Source: Oreohelix idahoensis | Lineage: Eukaryota; Mollusca; Gastropoda; Stylommatophora; Oreohelicidae | NCBI GenBank assembly: GCA_024509875.1 | Contig: JAMPIV010005812.1 | Coordinates: forward strand, 372,001-436,000 | Length of the DNA stretch: 64,000 nucleotides | Reading direction: 5' to 3' | In this document: in pieces, positions 62,110-64,000 of the stretch | Layout: every line of letters starts with the position of its first letter | Position numbering within the stretch: the first letter of the stretch is position 1 | Translations under genes and position numbers: made by a program | Notes under the pieces: generated by a model | What the model was told of the DNA's origin: nothing | What the model saw: the letters and a program-made list of their open reading frames with translations, nothing else | Database searches by the model: none

Positions 62110-62236
62110 TTAAACTTGCACTGAAGATATAACAACTGCAGGAAACTTGCACTTTTCTAAGAATGGCATTGTGCTGCCAAGAGTAGACATGTTCAGCAGC
62201 TATGGGATATCGACAACAACGACGAAGAAGTAAAAA
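62110..62236 (+). mobile_element. 3' tail of a LINE or SINE ending in ACAACAACG repeats
   Basis: GTGCTGCCAAGAGTAGACAT, then CAGCAGCTATGGGATATCG and an ACAACAACGACGAAGAAG tail. The reverse complement of the same block is at 15105-15170. It lies just outside the acceptor of exon 2. Confidence 0.6.
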
Positions 62237-62432
62237 AAAAAACTAGTTAAAATTTTAACACTGTAAATGCCAAGTTTAACAGAAGAGAAGGATCAATAGT
62301 AGTGTTTTAAATGTGCATATGTGTAAGACAATGAAGAGACTACATCATACAGGCAGAAACAAGATCTAGTCAGAAAACAAAGCTAGAACGGTATAAAGCC
62401 TACATAAGAACTGCTATCCTGTAAGTGGAGTA

Positions 62433-63498
62433 ATGCTCACATTAAATGACACAGATAAGTCAAAAACCTTATTACAAGAACTACGGGAAAAACCAAAAAT
62501 AATCCAACTGCCCCACAACATAAAAGTCCAAATAGAAATTCAAAAAGAAACCAGAAGATGTGTGGTAAAAGGAATAGACCCAACCTTGTCAGGCGAGGGA
62601 GTTTTGAACAACCTGGCCAGGCAGAACCCGGACATAAAGCTGGTGCACGTGGAAAGGGTCAAAGGGAAAGGGAATGTAGAAACACCTGTGATAATCCTAA
62701 CAACGGAAGGGAGAGAATCCCCAAGACAATATTATTTGGAAAAAAAAAATGAAGAACACAGAAGCCTACATTCCCCCAGTATTGCAGTGCTCCAACTGCA
62801 TGAAATTTGGTCATGGCTGAAACAGCCGCAAAGGCAAAACAGTATGCAGGTACTGTGCCAATACGCACCCCTTTACCCAGTGCGAAAAGGCTAAGTCAGA
62901 TATTGACTACAAAAAGGCTAATGAGAACAGAAAATGCATTAACAGCAAAGGGAACCACAGCGCCAGGTTTCAGGGCTGCCCAGTTTATCAGCAGACCAAA
63001 AAAGCTCTTAAAGAATCAATAACAACAAAAACACCATTCAATACAGTCATAAAGGATATAAAAGAAAACACCACAAATACCAAAGTAAGAGCAGAAATCA
63101 AGAGTGTACAAGAGGAAGTTAAAATGATTAAAACACAGTTGGCTAAAGAAAGAGATAACCAGGAAGAAAGTAACAAAACAGTGCCAAAAAATCAGTCTGA
63201 TGATTCAACTACATCCTTGGAAGGTATGAATGCGCTGAAAAGTGTGGAGGCAGCGCCAGAGGAAATTAAAGCCATACACCACCAAATTGCCCAGGATGTA
63301 GTTAAATTGTCTGAACTGAAAGAAGAAAATGAAATAATACTAGTTAAATTATCTGACCTGAAAGAGGAAAATGAAATAACACTAAAAAGAATAGAAAGTC
63401 AAAGACAGGAGATAAACATAGACAGAGAAGCGATAGAAAAGGAAAGTGGCAAACGAAAACAACATGCCAAATGGAAACAACAACAACCAATCACATAA
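62433..63498 (+). pseudogene. LINE ORF1 with zinc knuckles and coiled coil
   Basis: The first segment reads MLTLNDTDKSKTLLQELREK, then KVQIEIQKETRRCVVKGIDP and ILTTEGRESPRQYYL, an RRM-like ORF1 region (62433-62740). In the neighbouring frame after an A-run shift come three zinc-knuckle-like clusters (QCSNCMKFGHG, then VCRYCANTHPFTQCEKA and RKCIN..GNHSARFQGCPVY). The first contains a stop (about 62818), and cysteines are replaced in the first (Arg) and third (Ser). A Lys/Glu coiled coil with two LSDLKEENEI-type repeats follows (63124-63498). It is a decayed ORF1 of an ORF1/ORF2 LINE; it ends before the endonuclease at 63668. Confidence 0.8.
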
Positions 63499-63667
63499 AT
63501 GTTGTTGGAAGAAGTAGCAGATCAAACGGCACAAACCAAATTATTCAAAAAAGTCTTAAATTATATAAAAGAATCACCACGAAGAGTAATGCCTCAGGCA
63601 ACTGATAGGGACAATACAGAATGAGAGCAAATTTGATAGTTTAACACAAAAATAAAAGGGATACTAG

Positions 63668-63961
63668 TTAATACTAAAATTTGATAAAGGATATAGAATC
63701 ATACAGTGGAATTGTAGGGGTATAAAAACGAATTTTGCACCCCTACTTGCAGAGACAGGAGGAACTAATACAATATATGCTCTTCAAGAGGCACATTTAA
63801 ACCCTAATAGTAGATATAGTTGCAAGGGTTTTAAGATACTTAGGAACAATAGGAAAGAAGGCAGAGGAGGGAGTGTCACAGTCTTAGTAAACGACACATT
63901 AAAAATTATAGACTGGGAAGTATTTGATACAACCAACATAGAAGGTATCCAGGAACAATAG
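63668..63961 (+). pseudogene. Start of LINE ORF2 (APE-type endonuclease), broken by a stop
   Basis: A frame without a good ATG reads RIIQWNCRGIKTNFAPLLAE, then YALQEAHLNP and RKEGRGGSVTVLVNDTL, the N-terminal motifs of the apurinic-type endonuclease (the Asn of QWNCRG and the Glu of LQE). A TAG at 63959 stops it. The remainder would lie beyond the window. This LINE therefore occupies most of the space where the phosphatase's first intron continues. Confidence 0.82.
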
Positions 63962-64000
63962 CAAGTGAACCAAACAATCTACAAATCTTAAATGTATACG

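Noticed and set aside
62236..64000. First exon of PPP1CB
   Set aside because: I searched on the minus strand for the N-terminal region of PP1 (about 17 residues ending LLE/V before RGCRPGK) and found only LINE sequence; it should lie further right.

Overview
This is a window of an AT-rich, repeat-laden animal genome, with split genes, GT-AG introns and abundant eukaryotic transposons; nothing in it is bacterial. The only host gene I can name is a protein phosphatase 1 catalytic subunit of the beta type (PPP1CB-like). It lies on the minus strand, and seven coding exons (nominal exons 2 to 8) run from 62085 down to 25404. All seven join in frame at GT-AG sites, giving 314 codons plus a stop. 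The first exon (start codon and about 17 residues) lies beyond the right edge. The repeat content (Gmr1-like Ty3/gypsy element, RNase H-bearing LINEs, hAT and TTAA-target elements, tRNA-derived SINEs) fits a marine invertebrate, and a mollusc is my best guess. That guess rests on repeat style only.

Region 1-3.8 kb: the 3' end of a non-LTR retrotransposon (reverse transcriptase C-terminus), a 1 kb TTAA-type inverted-repeat element, TA microsatellites, and a possible first coding exon and promoter of an unidentified minus-strand gene.

Region 3.8-13.15 kb: a transposon nest. One hAT copy (3782-5366) stands alone. A second nest is three hAT elements deep: 5979-13141 contains 6485-9020, which contains 7191-8921. 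Each level has terminal inverted repeats and a matching 8-bp target duplication. The outer element also took a 2.8 kb solo LTR (9363-12152), which itself took a short retroposon.

Region 13.15-25.4 kb: decayed LINE fragments (RNase H domain at 14.0-14.9 kb, 5'-truncated RT at 16.7-17.2 kb, RT relics at 17.4 and 24.7 kb), SINE-like repeats, and long AT-rich sequence. Part of it may be the 3' untranslated region of the phosphatase gene.

Region 25.4-62.1 kb: the phosphatase gene. Its last intron carries a very young LTR element (26181-34750) with 2.86 kb LTRs, a tRNA-Pro-type primer site, a polypurine tract, and one intact 722-codon frame with no recognisable pol. The intron at 42.6-57.6 kb carries a Ty3/gypsy-type element whose integrase lies before its reverse transcriptase (Gmr1-like order). 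It is broken by frameshifts, a lost protease aspartate and a SINE inside the RT gene. Both LTR elements are in the same orientation as the host gene. Other introns hold minisatellites, TTAA-flanked MITEs, SINEs and LINE tails.

Region 62.1-64 kb: a LINE 3' tail, then the 5' half of another non-LTR element (ORF1 with zinc knuckles, start of the ORF2 endonuclease) running off the window.
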